A program made the position numbers and the translations under genes. Of a stretch of DNA of 64,000 nucleotides, positions 9,425 through 19,120 are shown in pieces; within the stretch, counting starts at the first letter, position 1; each line of letters opens with the position of its first letter. Location of the stretch: contig CAJTME010000001.1 of the NCBI GenBank assembly GCA_910577315.1, forward strand, positions 1-64,000. The letters run 5' to 3'. This DNA comes from an uncultured Muribaculaceae bacterium. GTDB lineage: Bacteria; Bacteroidota; Bacteroidia; Bacteroidales; Muribaculaceae. Below the pieces are notes generated by a model, which saw nothing but the letters and a program-made list of their open reading frames with translations, was not told the origin of the DNA and did not search any database.

Positions 9425-9597
9425 TCAGTTTTTGGTTTACAGCATCTGCCACAAAATTATATAGATTTACCATATTTAGCAAATTTATTCACAATAATCT
9501 GCAAAATATTTAGCAATCGGATGGCACAGCGAAGGTTCTCCAAAATTTTATAATACCGGAATATCACGCAGGAAGTACTTCTTTTTTATAATATTTT

Positions 9598-9628
9598 TTT
9601 GGTATTTCGCCGATATGTTGTATTTTTG
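9598..9628 (+). promoter_or_regulatory. Promoter of the rel gene
   Basis: TTTG at 9598-9601, 19-nt spacer, TATTTTTG at 9621-9628, matching the Bacteroidetes consensus. It is about 65 nt upstream of the chosen start codon. Confidence 0.75.
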
Positions 9629-9693
9629 TATTAATTTGGCTCGGTGTGCTTTCGGACGCACCGTATGTTTGTTGAATTTTGACACCGACTGTT

Positions 9694-11943
9694 ATGACAG
9701 ATGTTCGACGTATGACTCCCGAAGAGGAGGACCGAATGATAGAGGACGCTTTTGCCGACGTGCTCAACGGCTATCTGCGGAGCAACCACCGCAAGAAAGT
9801 CGAGATAATCGAACGCGCCTACCGCTTTGCAAAAGACGCCCACAAGGGAGTGAGGCGCCGCTCGGGCGAGCCGTATATCCTGCACCCCATCGCAGTCGCA
9901 AAAATAGCGAGTCAGGAAATAGGGCTGGGGTCGACATCAATCTGCGCGGCGCTGCTGCACGACGTGGTGGAGGACACGGACTATACCGTCGAGGACATCG
10001 AACAGCATTTCGGAGCCAAAATAGCCCAGCTGGTCGAGGGGCTGACGAAGATTTCGGGCGGCATATTCGGCGACAAGGCTTCGGCACAGGCCGAGAACTT
10101 CCGCAAGCTGCTCCTCACCATGAGCGAGGACATACGGGTGGTGCTCATAAAAATGGCCGACCGCCTGCACAACATGCGCACCCTCGGCTCGATGGCCCCC
10201 AACAAACAGTACAAGATAGCCGGAGAAACGCTGTATATCTACGCGCCGCTGGCCCACCGCCTCGGGCTGTTCGCCATCAAGACCGAGCTGGAAGACCTCG
10301 CCTTCAAGTACGAGCATCCCAAAACTTACGAGACCATCTCGCAAAAGATAGCCGAAAGCGAGGCAAAACGCGCCGCAGTCTATACAGATTTCTCGCTGCC
10401 TATCAAGGAAAAACTCGATTCGATGGGGCTTAAATACGAGGCCAAGGCCCGCCTCAAATCGGTGTATTCCATCTGGAACAAGATGGAGACGAAACATGTG
10501 CCGTTTGAGGAAGTTTACGACCTCTATGCGATGCGCATCGTGTTTGAATGTGACGACCCGGCACGCGAGAAAGGCATCTGCTGGGGTATCTATTCGGCAA
10601 TTACCGACCTTTACCGGCTGCATCCCGAGCGTACGCGCGACTGGATTTCGACCCCCAAGGCCAACGGATACCAGGCCCTGCACCTCACGGTGATGGGACC
10701 CGACGGAAACTGGGTGGAGGTGCAGATACGCAGCCGGCGGATGGACGAAATTGCCGAAAAGGGATTCGCAGCCCACTGGAAATATAAAATCGGCGAGGGA
10801 GATGAAGAATCGGAACTCAACGCATGGCTGCGCACCATCAAGGACATCCTGGACAATCCCGAGCCGTCGGCAATCGACTTTTTAGACACGGTCAAGCTGA
10901 ACCTGTTCGCATCGGAAATCGTGGTCTTCACACCGAAAGGCGAGCTCATCACTCTGCCGACCGGCGCGACGGTGCTTGACGCGGCGTTCGCACTGCACAC
11001 CGAACTCGGCACGCACTGCATCGCCGGCAAAGTCAACCACAAGCTCGTTCCGCTCAGTTCAACCCTCTCGTCGGGCGACCAGGTGGAGATTCTCACGTCC
11101 CAGTCGCAGACGCCGCAGGCCGAATGGGCTGACTTCCTTGTGACGGCACACGCCCGCACACGCCTGCGCGCCGCCATCCGCAAGATGCGGCAGCCCCTTA
11201 TGTCGAAAGGGCGCGAAATGCTGCGCGAATGGCTCGCCGAACACAATATCCCCGACACCAATGCCGTAATTTCGAAAATCCTTGGCACCTATCATGTCGA
11301 CAACCGCGACGAACTTTGCTATCAGCTTGGCAATGAAGAAATAATGCTCGGGGAATTTCTGGTCAAGGCCCTGCGCAAACCCGCCGAAGCCGCCGGGAAA
11401 AGCAGCTTCCTGGGCAAGATTCTGCGCATCGCCAAAATGAAAACCGACACCCCGGCCCCAGGTGAAAAGGAAAGCCACGAAAAAATAAACCCCAAAGAGA
11501 TATACACCCTGCGCTGTGACGACCGCGGCAACCTGAACTTCTCGACGGCCGACTGCTGCTCGCCCATCCCCGGCGACGACACCCTCGGCTTCATCACCGA
11601 CAGCGAGACGGTGGAAATCCATACCCTCGACTGCCCGCGGGCGCAGGTGCTCAAGGCCGGCTATGGACCGCGCATAGTCGCCACCCGGTGGGAAAATGCC
11701 GGCGCCAAATTCATGGCCCACATCCACATCGAAGGCATCGACCGCCACGGCATACTGCAAGAACTGATAGCCTTAATCTCGACTCATCTCGCCATCGACA
11801 TCCGAAAACTCGACATCGAGGCGAGCGCCGAGGTCTTCACCTGCGACCTATGGGTAAGGGTCATCAGTGTGGATGCCGTAAACGACCTATGCAACAGGAC
11901 AATGCAAATATCAGGCATAACAGCAGCAACCCGAATACAGTGA
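9694..11943 (+). CDS. rel: Bifunctional (p)ppGpp synthetase/hydrolase, RelA/SpoT family
   Basis: The protein makes and degrades the alarmone (p)ppGpp during the stringent response. In 749 residues it has an HD hydrolase domain with HDVVEDTDYT (about residue 89), the synthetase domain with GYQALHLTV (about residue 325), a TGS domain starting FTPKGE (about 410) and a C-terminal ACT domain. An intact HD motif suggests that hydrolysis is retained. The frame stays open to a TTG at 9679, but ATG 9694 is preferred; ATG 9712 is also possible. It is followed 17 nt later by the PgpH-like gene, so co-transcription is likely. Confidence 0.93.
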   Translation: MTDVRRMTPEEEDRMIEDAFADVLNGYLRSNHRKKVEIIERAYRFAKDAHKGVRRRSGEPYILHPIAVAKIASQEIGLGSTSICAALLHDVVEDTDYTVEDIEQHFGAKIAQLVEGLTKISGGIFGDKASAQAENFRKLLLTMSEDIRVVLIKMADRLHNMRTLGSMAPNKQYKIAGETLYIYAPLAHRLGLFAIKTELEDLAFKYEHPKTYETISQKIAESEAKRAAVYTDFSLPIKEKLDSMGLKYEAKARLKSVYSIWNKMETKHVPFEEVYDLYAMRIVFECDDPAREKGICWGIYSAITDLYRLHPERTRDWISTPKANGYQALHLTVMGPDGNWVEVQIRSRRMDEIAEKGFAAHWKYKIGEGDEESELNAWLRTIKDILDNPEPSAIDFLDTVKLNLFASEIVVFTPKGELITLPTGATVLDAAFALHTELGTHCIAGKVNHKLVPLSSTLSSGDQVEILTSQSQTPQAEWADFLVTAHARTRLRAAIRKMRQPLMSKGREMLREWLAEHNIPDTNAVISKILGTYHVDNRDELCYQLGNEEIMLGEFLVKALRKPAEAAGKSSFLGKILRIAKMKTDTPAPGEKESHEKINPKEIYTLRCDDRGNLNFSTADCCSPIPGDDTLGFITDSETVEIHTLDCPRAQVLKAGYGPRIVATRWENAGAKFMAHIHIEGIDRHGILQELIALISTHLAIDIRKLDIEASAEVFTCDLWVRVISVDAVNDLCNRTMQISGITAATRIQ

Positions 11944-11960
11944 TAAACTGACAAGCGCCT

Positions 11961-13973
11961 ATGAAAATCCCTGAAAACAAATTGCTCCGCCGAATACTGG
12001 TGGTACTTGCCGCGACAATCCTCGTGGTATGGTTCTATCCGCATCAGAGCAGCCATAAGTTCATCTACGAACAAGGACGCCCCTGGAATTACACCCAGCT
12101 CATAGCGCCTTTCGACATTCCGATACATCCCGACTCGCTCACGGTTCAGGCAATCCGCGACACCCTCGATGCCAAATTCGTGCCCATATACACCTACAAT
12201 CCGCTGGTGCTTGACTCGATTATAGACGAACTTCCCGCATCGCCCGGCCACAACTATTCCACGCGGCTGGCATCATTGCTGAGGAAGGCCTACGAGGGGG
12301 GCGTGGTGGAACCATCGGCCATGGCTCTCGTACGCGAGGGCAAACTGCCAAAAATGCGCGTGCTCGAACGCAACATACTGAGCGAGACTTCGACAGAAGG
12401 CCTCATCACCCCACGCGAGATATACCTGCATCTCGACAGCGCCATAACCGACGGAGGCCTCCGGAAATATTTCGCATCGGCCGACCTGCACAACCTGCTG
12501 CGGGCAAACCTCGTGTTCAGCCCTGACGAGAACAAGCGGCATTATGACAATGAATACCAGACACTGACCGCCGACCGGGGTGTAATCCTTCAGGGGCAGG
12601 CAATCATCAACAAGGGCGACATAATCTCGGCACAGGATTTCACGAACCTGCGCACCTATGAGGAACTGCTCGATTCGCGGCTGCATCACGAAAAACAGTC
12701 CAACCTGCTGACGTGGCTGGGCCAGTTCCTGTTCGTAGGCATACTTTTCGGTCTGCTTCTCGGCTACCTGTATCTTTTCGCCACAGACATTTACGCGAAT
12801 TTCCGGGCTGTGGTGTTCATCTATACCCTCGTCATAGTGTTCTTCCTGTTCACGGCCCTGCTGAATGTGTTCATTCCGGGTGGCGTCTACATCGTTCCCA
12901 TGACGATAGTTCCAATACTGGTGCTGGTGTTCTTTGACAGCCGCACGGCCCTCTTCGTCGCCACGGCATCGGTAATGCTGATTGCGCCGATAACATCGTT
13001 CGCTCTTGAATACATCATGCTGCAGTTCTGCGCGTCGGCCACAGCCGTCTACTCGCTGCGTGACCTCTCGCGCCGCTCGCAGTTGCTGCGCACCGCCGGT
13101 ACGGTTGCCGTGGCGTATCTGCTGAGCTACATCTCGCTGGAGCTGCTGATGAACGGCTCGCTCGACGGGTGGACCTGGCGCATGCCGGCGTTCCTCGGAG
13201 CCAACGCCCTGATGGTGTCGATGGCCTATATACTGATGTTCGCGGTAGAACGCACGTTCGGTTTCGTATCGACCGTAACGCTTGTCGAGCTGTCCGATTC
13301 AAACCAGCCGTTGCTGCGCGAGCTTTCCGACAAGTGCCCGGGCACATTCCAGCACTCGATGAGCGTCAGCAATCTGGCCTCAGACGCCGCCCGCGCCATG
13401 GGGGCCAACGAGCAGCTTGTGCGCGCAGGCGCCCTGTACCACGACATCGGCAAGATGAACAACCCCGCGTTCTTCACCGAAAACCAGCACGGCGTCAACC
13501 CGCACGACGCACTTCCGCCCGAACAGAGCGCCCGCATCGTGATAGGCCATGTGACCGACGGTGTCAAACTTGCCGACAAGGCCGGGCTGCCATCAGTCAT
13601 AAAAAATTTCATACGCGAGCACCACGGCGCCGGAAAAGCCAAATATTTCTACTTCGCCGCATGCAAGAACGCACCCGAAGGTCAGGAACCCGACCCGACG
13701 CCATACACTTATCCAGGCCCCAACCCCCAAAGCCGCGAAACGTCGCTGCTGATGATGGCGGATGCCGTCGAGGCGGCCTCGCGCTCGCTGAAAGATTACT
13801 CGCGCGAATCAATCGCCGGCCTGGTCGACAAGATTGTCGACGGACAGATTGCCGACGGACTGCACAGCAGCTCGACGCTCGAATTCAGGGACGTGCAAAT
13901 CATAAAGGAAGCTTTCGTCAAGCGCCTGATGACAATGTACCACACCCGAATCTCCTACCCCGACGGAAAATAA
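11961..13973 (+). CDS. pgpH: PgpH-like membrane HD-domain phosphohydrolase
   Basis: The 670-residue protein has one N-terminal membrane helix, an extracytoplasmic region (7TMR-HDED type), a multi-helix membrane block (about residues 255-430) and a cytoplasmic HD domain with HSMSVSNLASDAARAMG and YHDIGKM (about residue 492). This architecture is that of PgpH, which hydrolyses cyclic di-AMP. The c-di-AMP substrate is inferred from the family. It sits just after rel; a link between c-di-AMP and (p)ppGpp control is known in other bacteria and would make this neighbourhood sensible. Confidence 0.88.
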   Translation: MKIPENKLLRRILVVLAATILVVWFYPHQSSHKFIYEQGRPWNYTQLIAPFDIPIHPDSLTVQAIRDTLDAKFVPIYTYNPLVLDSIIDELPASPGHNYSTRLASLLRKAYEGGVVEPSAMALVREGKLPKMRVLERNILSETSTEGLITPREIYLHLDSAITDGGLRKYFASADLHNLLRANLVFSPDENKRHYDNEYQTLTADRGVILQGQAIINKGDIISAQDFTNLRTYEELLDSRLHHEKQSNLLTWLGQFLFVGILFGLLLGYLYLFATDIYANFRAVVFIYTLVIVFFLFTALLNVFIPGGVYIVPMTIVPILVLVFFDSRTALFVATASVMLIAPITSFALEYIMLQFCASATAVYSLRDLSRRSQLLRTAGTVAVAYLLSYISLELLMNGSLDGWTWRMPAFLGANALMVSMAYILMFAVERTFGFVSTVTLVELSDSNQPLLRELSDKCPGTFQHSMSVSNLASDAARAMGANEQLVRAGALYHDIGKMNNPAFFTENQHGVNPHDALPPEQSARIVIGHVTDGVKLADKAGLPSVIKNFIREHHGAGKAKYFYFAACKNAPEGQEPDPTPYTYPGPNPQSRETSLLMMADAVEAASRSLKDYSRESIAGLVDKIVDGQIADGLHSSSTLEFRDVQIIKEAFVKRLMTMYHTRISYPDGK

Positions 13974-14000
13974 AACGCTCCTTTTTCCGTTAAATGATTA

Positions 14001-17000
14001 ATGAGAATACGCCAGCTCACATCTCGTTTTCTGCCGTTGCTCGCCGTCGCCATCATCATTGGCATGGCGGGCGCGTCGTGTTCCACCCGCAAGAACACCG
14101 CCGCCACCCGTCGTTATCAGGCTTTCATCACCAAGTACAACATCTACTATAACGGCGACACCCACTACAAGGAAACCCTTGACGAGATGGAGACTAAATA
14201 TGAGGACGACTATTCACAGCTTGTCCTCATGCACCCTGTCGAGGCAAAAAACAATCCAGCCGCGCCCCAGCCATCGGGCAATTTCGACCGTTCGATTGAG
14301 AAGGGCCAGAAGGCCATACAGCTGCGCTCCATAAAAAAGCGCCCCGCCCGCAAAGGCAAATCCACACCACAGCAGAAAGCATGGCTGAAACGCGAGGAAT
14401 ACAATCCTTTTCTCCACAACGCATGGATGATGATGGGTCGCGGCCAGTATTTCAACGGCGACTTCCTGGGTGCCGCCTCGACGTTCTTCTACATCTCCAA
14501 GCATTTCACGTGGCTGCCGGCCACTGTAACCGAGGCCGAATTGTGGCAGGCACGCTCATATGTGTCGCTCGGGTGGCTTTTCGAAGCCGAAATCATAATA
14601 AACCGCATCAAGGCCGACCAGTTGACCAACAAAACCCTGACCGGGCTATATAATTTCGTAAAAGCCGACTGGCTGATTCATTCCGACAAACTCGAGGAGG
14701 CCGTACCATTCCTCAAGGAAGCCATCTCATCATCGTCAGGCGCACAAAAGACTCGCTTGCGTTTCCTGCTGGGTCAAATCTATTCGCGGCTCGGCGACAA
14801 AACAGCGGCCTACGAAGCCTTCAAAGCCGCCGGCAGCTCGGCGTCGGCATCCTACCGAACCAAATTCAACGCCCGTATAAAGCAGAGCGAGGTCTACACC
14901 GGTTCGGACATAGAACCCGAGGTTAAAGCACTGCGCAGGATGGTGCGCTATGACCGCAACAAGGAATACCTCGACCAGGTATACTATGCCATCGGCAACC
15001 TGTACCTTTCGCGCAAAGACACCACCAAGGCCATCGAAAATTATGTTCTCGCCGCCGAAAAATCGACACGTAACGGCATCGACAAGGCCATCAGCCAGCT
15101 GACACTCGGCAAACTGTATTTTGAGCGCCGCCAGTATGAGCTGGCCCAGCCCTGCTATGCCGAGGCCGTTCCCCTGCTGCCGAAAGATTATCCTGACTAC
15201 AATCTGCTGAAACGGCGCAGCGACGTGCTCGACGAGCTCGCCGTGTATTCGCAGAACGTGAACCTGCAGGACTCCCTGCTGCGTCTGGCCGCCATGTCGC
15301 CCGAGCAACGCATGGAAGTAATCAACAAGATAATCGACGAGTTGAAAAAGAAAGAGAAAGAGGAAGCCGAGGCTGCCCGCCGCGAGGAATTCCTCGCCAA
15401 TCAAGCCGCCCAGGGCAACCAGCTGCAGGACAACAACACCAACTCGTTCACCATCAATTCAGACAATTCATGGTACTTCTACAATACGGCCACCCGCAAT
15501 GCCGGCAAAACCGAATTCCAGCGCCGGTGGGGTGCCCGAAAGCTGGAGGATAACTGGCGACGCCGCAACAAGAGCTCGTTCAATGCCGACGAATGGGCTG
15601 CAGCGGGCTCGGCCGACGACGAGGACGAAAATCCCGCGGAAGAAGCCGCCAACGATTCCGTACCAGAAGTCGATGAAAAAGAAGTGGAACGCAGTGCCGA
15701 TCCACACTACCCGGAATACTACCTGGCGCAGATTCCCGAGACGGACGAGCAAAAAGCCACGGCCCACGAAATCATCCAGGAGGGCCTGTACAACATGGGC
15801 ATCATCCTCAAGGACAAGCTTGAGGACTATCCGGCCGCAGCAGCAGAATTCGCACGCCTGTTGAAAGACTATCCAGACAACGTGTACCGTCTCGACGTGT
15901 ACTATAACCTTTACCTGATGTACGCACGCGAGGGTAATAACTCCATGGCCGAGCGGTACCGTCAGTTGATTCTCGCCGATTTCCCCGACTCGCCATACGG
16001 AGAAGCGATGCGCGACCCCAACTATCTCGAGAACCTGCGCCGGATGGACCAGCGCCAACAGGAGCTGTATGACGCTACTTACGAGGCATATCTCGAAAAC
16101 CGCAACGCCACGGTTCACAAGAACTATGCAGAAATGCGCGAGCAATTCCCGCTCAGCAAAATCATGCCTAAGTTCATGTTCCTTGACGCCCTTGCGTATG
16201 TCACCGAGAAAGAACCCGACAAGTTCAACGCCACCCTCCGCGAACTTCTCGAACGCTATCCCGACACGGACATCACCCCCATAGCATCGGCATGGCTGAA
16301 AGGTATGGCGCAGGGACGCGAGCTGCAGTCGGGCGCGGCCAACATGCGCGGCATGATATGGGACATGCGCCTGGGCAACGACTCAACAGCCGTGGCCGAG
16401 GGCGAGGCTGCGTTCTCGCTCAAGCCCGAGGACCGGCAGCTGCTTGTGATGACCTTCGCAACCGACGAGGTGTCGTCGAACGCGTTGCTTTATGAACTGG
16501 CGCGACACAACTTCAAGTCGTTTGTCGTAAAAGACTTCGACCTTGAGCAACTGAATTTCGGACGCCTCGGCATGATTGTCATAAAGGATTTTGAATCGCT
16601 CGCAGAGCTGAACCATTACCGCAGCGTGATGGCCAATTCGACCGACTTCCATTTGCCTGCCGGAGTGCGTCCTGTCGTGATAAGCCAGCCCAACTTCGAC
16701 ATCCTAATCACCGAGGGACGCTCGTTTGACGAGTATTTCCGCTTCCTTCAGGAACAGAACGCCGCCGAGGCAGAATCATGGGCCGGCCCCGCTCCCACCC
16801 CACCGGCTGAGGTGGAAAGGGCCGAGGAGGCCGAGAACTCTGAGGCCGCGGAGAGCGCAGAGAACTCGGAGGGCGCAGAGGGCTCTGAGAACTCGGAGAG
16901 CGCGGAGGCCGCTGGGAGCGCGGAGGCTGCGGAGAACTCGGAGTCCTCGGAGGGCTCGGAGGAGGCTACTATTGCGCCCGCTCCACAGCCTGTTCCCCAA

Positions 17001-17138
17001 CCCGCTCCGCAGCCTGTTGCGCCGGCTCCCCAGCCTGCGGCTCCTGCCCCGCAACCTGTGATTGTTCCCATACCAACACCATCCACTCTCCCTGCCTATG
17101 ACCCCGGCAGCGAGGGAGACGATCCACTCTTCGACTGA
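14001..17138 (+). CDS. porW: SprE/PorW-type T9SS-associated TPR lipoprotein
   Basis: This 1045-residue lipoprotein has its lipobox cysteine at residue 27 (MAGASC) and long runs of helical tetratricopeptide-like repeats, including EEYNPFLHNAWMMMGRGQYF early on. This matches SprE/PorW, an outer-membrane lipoprotein needed for type IX secretion in Flavobacterium and Porphyromonas. The C terminus is unusual: about 60 residues of Glu/Ser/Asn/Ala-rich repeats (from about residue 930) followed by a PQPxPQP proline-rich stretch. It is directly followed by porX, supporting the T9SS assignment. Confidence 0.82.
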   Translation: MRIRQLTSRFLPLLAVAIIIGMAGASCSTRKNTAATRRYQAFITKYNIYYNGDTHYKETLDEMETKYEDDYSQLVLMHPVEAKNNPAAPQPSGNFDRSIEKGQKAIQLRSIKKRPARKGKSTPQQKAWLKREEYNPFLHNAWMMMGRGQYFNGDFLGAASTFFYISKHFTWLPATVTEAELWQARSYVSLGWLFEAEIIINRIKADQLTNKTLTGLYNFVKADWLIHSDKLEEAVPFLKEAISSSSGAQKTRLRFLLGQIYSRLGDKTAAYEAFKAAGSSASASYRTKFNARIKQSEVYTGSDIEPEVKALRRMVRYDRNKEYLDQVYYAIGNLYLSRKDTTKAIENYVLAAEKSTRNGIDKAISQLTLGKLYFERRQYELAQPCYAEAVPLLPKDYPDYNLLKRRSDVLDELAVYSQNVNLQDSLLRLAAMSPEQRMEVINKIIDELKKKEKEEAEAARREEFLANQAAQGNQLQDNNTNSFTINSDNSWYFYNTATRNAGKTEFQRRWGARKLEDNWRRRNKSSFNADEWAAAGSADDEDENPAEEAANDSVPEVDEKEVERSADPHYPEYYLAQIPETDEQKATAHEIIQEGLYNMGIILKDKLEDYPAAAAEFARLLKDYPDNVYRLDVYYNLYLMYAREGNNSMAERYRQLILADFPDSPYGEAMRDPNYLENLRRMDQRQQELYDATYEAYLENRNATVHKNYAEMREQFPLSKIMPKFMFLDALAYVTEKEPDKFNATLRELLERYPDTDITPIASAWLKGMAQGRELQSGAANMRGMIWDMRLGNDSTAVAEGEAAFSLKPEDRQLLVMTFATDEVSSNALLYELARHNFKSFVVKDFDLEQLNFGRLGMIVIKDFESLAELNHYRSVMANSTDFHLPAGVRPVVISQPNFDILITEGRSFDEYFRFLQEQNAAEAESWAGPAPTPPAEVERAEEAENSEAAESAENSEGAEGSENSESAEAAGSAEAAENSESSEGSEEATIAPAPQPVPQPAPQPVAPAPQPAAPAPQPVIVPIPTPSTLPAYDPGSEGDDPLFD
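16797..17068 (+). repeat. Low-complexity minisatellite inside porW
   Basis: DNA from 16797 to 16970 is a degenerate repeat around GAG AAC TCG GAG, encoding ENSE/AES-type blocks. From 16975 it changes to CCG/CAG-rich units encoding PQPAPQPV. Both tracts keep the reading frame open and may vary in length between strains. Confidence 0.8.
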
Positions 17139-17145
17139 AACTGAC

Positions 17146-18696
17146 ATGAACAATAATCCTCAAATACTTTGGGCCGACGACGAAATCGACCTCCTGAAAC
17201 CCCATCTGATGTTCCTGCGCTCGCGTGGCTATGACGTGACCACCGCGAATGACGGGCACGACGCTCTTGAACTGATTGAGCAGCAACCGTTCGACCTAAT
17301 AATACTCGACGAAAACATGCCGGGGCTTTCTGGACTCGAGACCCTCAGCCGCATAAAACAGCGCTTGCCCCATACCCCCGTGGTTATGATAACCAAAAGC
17401 GAGGAAGAGAACATAATGAATCAGGCAATCGGCAATAAAATAGCGGATTACCTGATAAAGCCCGTCAATCCCAACCAGATTCTGATAGCGCTCAAAAAAC
17501 TGCTCCATTCCGACCGACTCGTTTCCGAACAGGCCACACGCGATTACCGCGAGGATTTCATGCAGCTTGCATCGCTGATAAATTCCGCAAATTCGATAGG
17601 CGACTGGTATGACCTCTACGGCAAACTGGTGTACCGCGAGATGGAACTTGCCGGCACAGAGACCAACATGGATGAACTGCTCGAACAGCAAAAGACCGAG
17701 GCAAATTCGGAATTTGCAAAATGGGTGCGGCGCAATTACGAGCGCTGGGTTCCCGATTTGGGCCCCGACGCGCCTCTGATGAGCCCCCGCATCTTCCCGG
17801 ACCGAGTGTTCCCGCTGCTCGACAAGGGCGAAAAGGTGTTTTTCATCCTCATAGACAATTTCCGGCTTGACCAGTGGCGTACCGTTCAGCCCATGCTTGC
17901 CGACATGTTCACAATCGACGAGGAAGTCTACACGGCCATCCTCCCGACGGCCACCCAGTATGCCCGCAACGCCATTTTCTCGGGGCTGATGCCATTGCAG
18001 ATTTCGCGGATGTTCCCCGACCTTTGGGTAGACGAAGAATCCGAAGAGGGCAAGAACCTGAACGAATCTCCGCTGATTGCCACCCAAATCGAGCGCTACC
18101 GCAAGAAATACCGCTTCTCCTACAATAAAATCAACGACTCAGCCGCCGGTGAACGGTTGCTGCGCGACTTCTCGTCGCTGATGAACAACGACCTCAACGT
18201 CATCGTGCTCAACTTCATCGACATGCTGTCGCACGCCCGCACGGAATCGAAGATGATACGCGAGCTCGCATCCACTAACGCAGCCTACCGCTCGCTGACC
18301 GAATCGTGGTTCCGCCACTCAACCGCCATAGAACTGTTCCGCAAAATTGCCTCGACCGGCGCCAAGATAGTGCTGACGACCGACCACGGCACCATAAGAG
18401 TCGACACCCCCATCAAGGTTGTAGGTGACAAGAACACCAATACCAACCTCCGCTATAAAGTGGGTAAAAACCTGTCGTACAATCCACGCCAGGTGTACGA
18501 AATCAAGCGTCCCGAGCAATTCGGATTGCCGTCGCCGAACGTTTCATCGGCCTATATCTTTGCCTGCGGACGCGACTTTTTCGCCTATCCCAACAATTAC
18601 AACTACTACGTTCAATATTATACCGATACATTCCAGCACGGAGGCATTTCCATGGAAGAAATGCTTGTTCCGCTGATAACCCTTTCACCGAAATAA
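17146..18696 (+). CDS. porX: PorX, T9SS response regulator with PglZ domain
   Basis: PorX regulates type IX secretion genes together with the sensor PorY. The 516-residue product has an N-terminal CheY-like receiver (WADDEIDLL, phosphoacceptor Asp in IILDENMPGLSG, conserved Lys in MITKSEEE) and a large C-terminal alkaline-phosphatase-superfamily PglZ domain (ILIDNFRLDQWR, TTDHGT). This receiver-PglZ pairing is characteristic of PorX. An extended frame runs upstream into porW, but ATG 17146 begins the receiver domain correctly. It follows porW by 7 nt; tsaE begins 1 nt after its stop. Confidence 0.92.
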   Translation: MNNNPQILWADDEIDLLKPHLMFLRSRGYDVTTANDGHDALELIEQQPFDLIILDENMPGLSGLETLSRIKQRLPHTPVVMITKSEEENIMNQAIGNKIADYLIKPVNPNQILIALKKLLHSDRLVSEQATRDYREDFMQLASLINSANSIGDWYDLYGKLVYREMELAGTETNMDELLEQQKTEANSEFAKWVRRNYERWVPDLGPDAPLMSPRIFPDRVFPLLDKGEKVFFILIDNFRLDQWRTVQPMLADMFTIDEEVYTAILPTATQYARNAIFSGLMPLQISRMFPDLWVDEESEEGKNLNESPLIATQIERYRKKYRFSYNKINDSAAGERLLRDFSSLMNNDLNVIVLNFIDMLSHARTESKMIRELASTNAAYRSLTESWFRHSTAIELFRKIASTGAKIVLTTDHGTIRVDTPIKVVGDKNTNTNLRYKVGKNLSYNPRQVYEIKRPEQFGLPSPNVSSAYIFACGRDFFAYPNNYNYYVQYYTDTFQHGGISMEEMLVPLITLSPK

Positions 18697-18697
18697 T

Positions 18698-19120
18698 ATG
18701 AAGACAATCCATATCGCATCGCCCGAGGCCATACCGGCCGCAGCCCAGGAATTCCTCGCCCTGATGGGCGACGAGACCGTCTATACCTTCACGGGAGAGA
18801 TGGGCGCCGGCAAAACCACATTCATCTCGGCTTTGTGCGCCGCCCTCGGCGTGGATCCCGAGGAAGCCAATTCGCCATCGTTCGCCATCGCAAACGAGTA
18901 CCGCTCGGAAACCACAGCCGAACTCATATACCACTTCGACCTATACCGTCTGGAATCGCTGGAGGAAGTTATGGACATCGGTTTTGAGGATTACCTGGAT
19001 TCGGGCGCACTGTGCCTCATCGAGTGGCCTGAAAAAGTAGCCGACATCCTTCCCGACGACACCGTCCGCGTAAATATCCGCGTCAACGACGACAATTCCC
19101 GCGACCTCATCATAGAATGA
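18698..19120 (+). CDS. tsaE: tRNA threonylcarbamoyladenosine biosynthesis ATPase TsaE
   Basis: TsaE is the small P-loop ATPase that cycles the TsaB-TsaD complex making t6A37 in ANN-decoding tRNAs. The 140-residue protein has the Walker A motif GEMGAGKTT near residue 33, NSPSFAI in the switch region, and FDLYRLE and IEWPEK signatures. It overlaps birA by four bases (ATGA), indicating coupling. Confidence 0.93.
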   Translation: MKTIHIASPEAIPAAAQEFLALMGDETVYTFTGEMGAGKTTFISALCAALGVDPEEANSPSFAIANEYRSETTAELIYHFDLYRLESLEEVMDIGFEDYLDSGALCLIEWPEKVADILPDDTVRVNIRVNDDNSRDLIIE

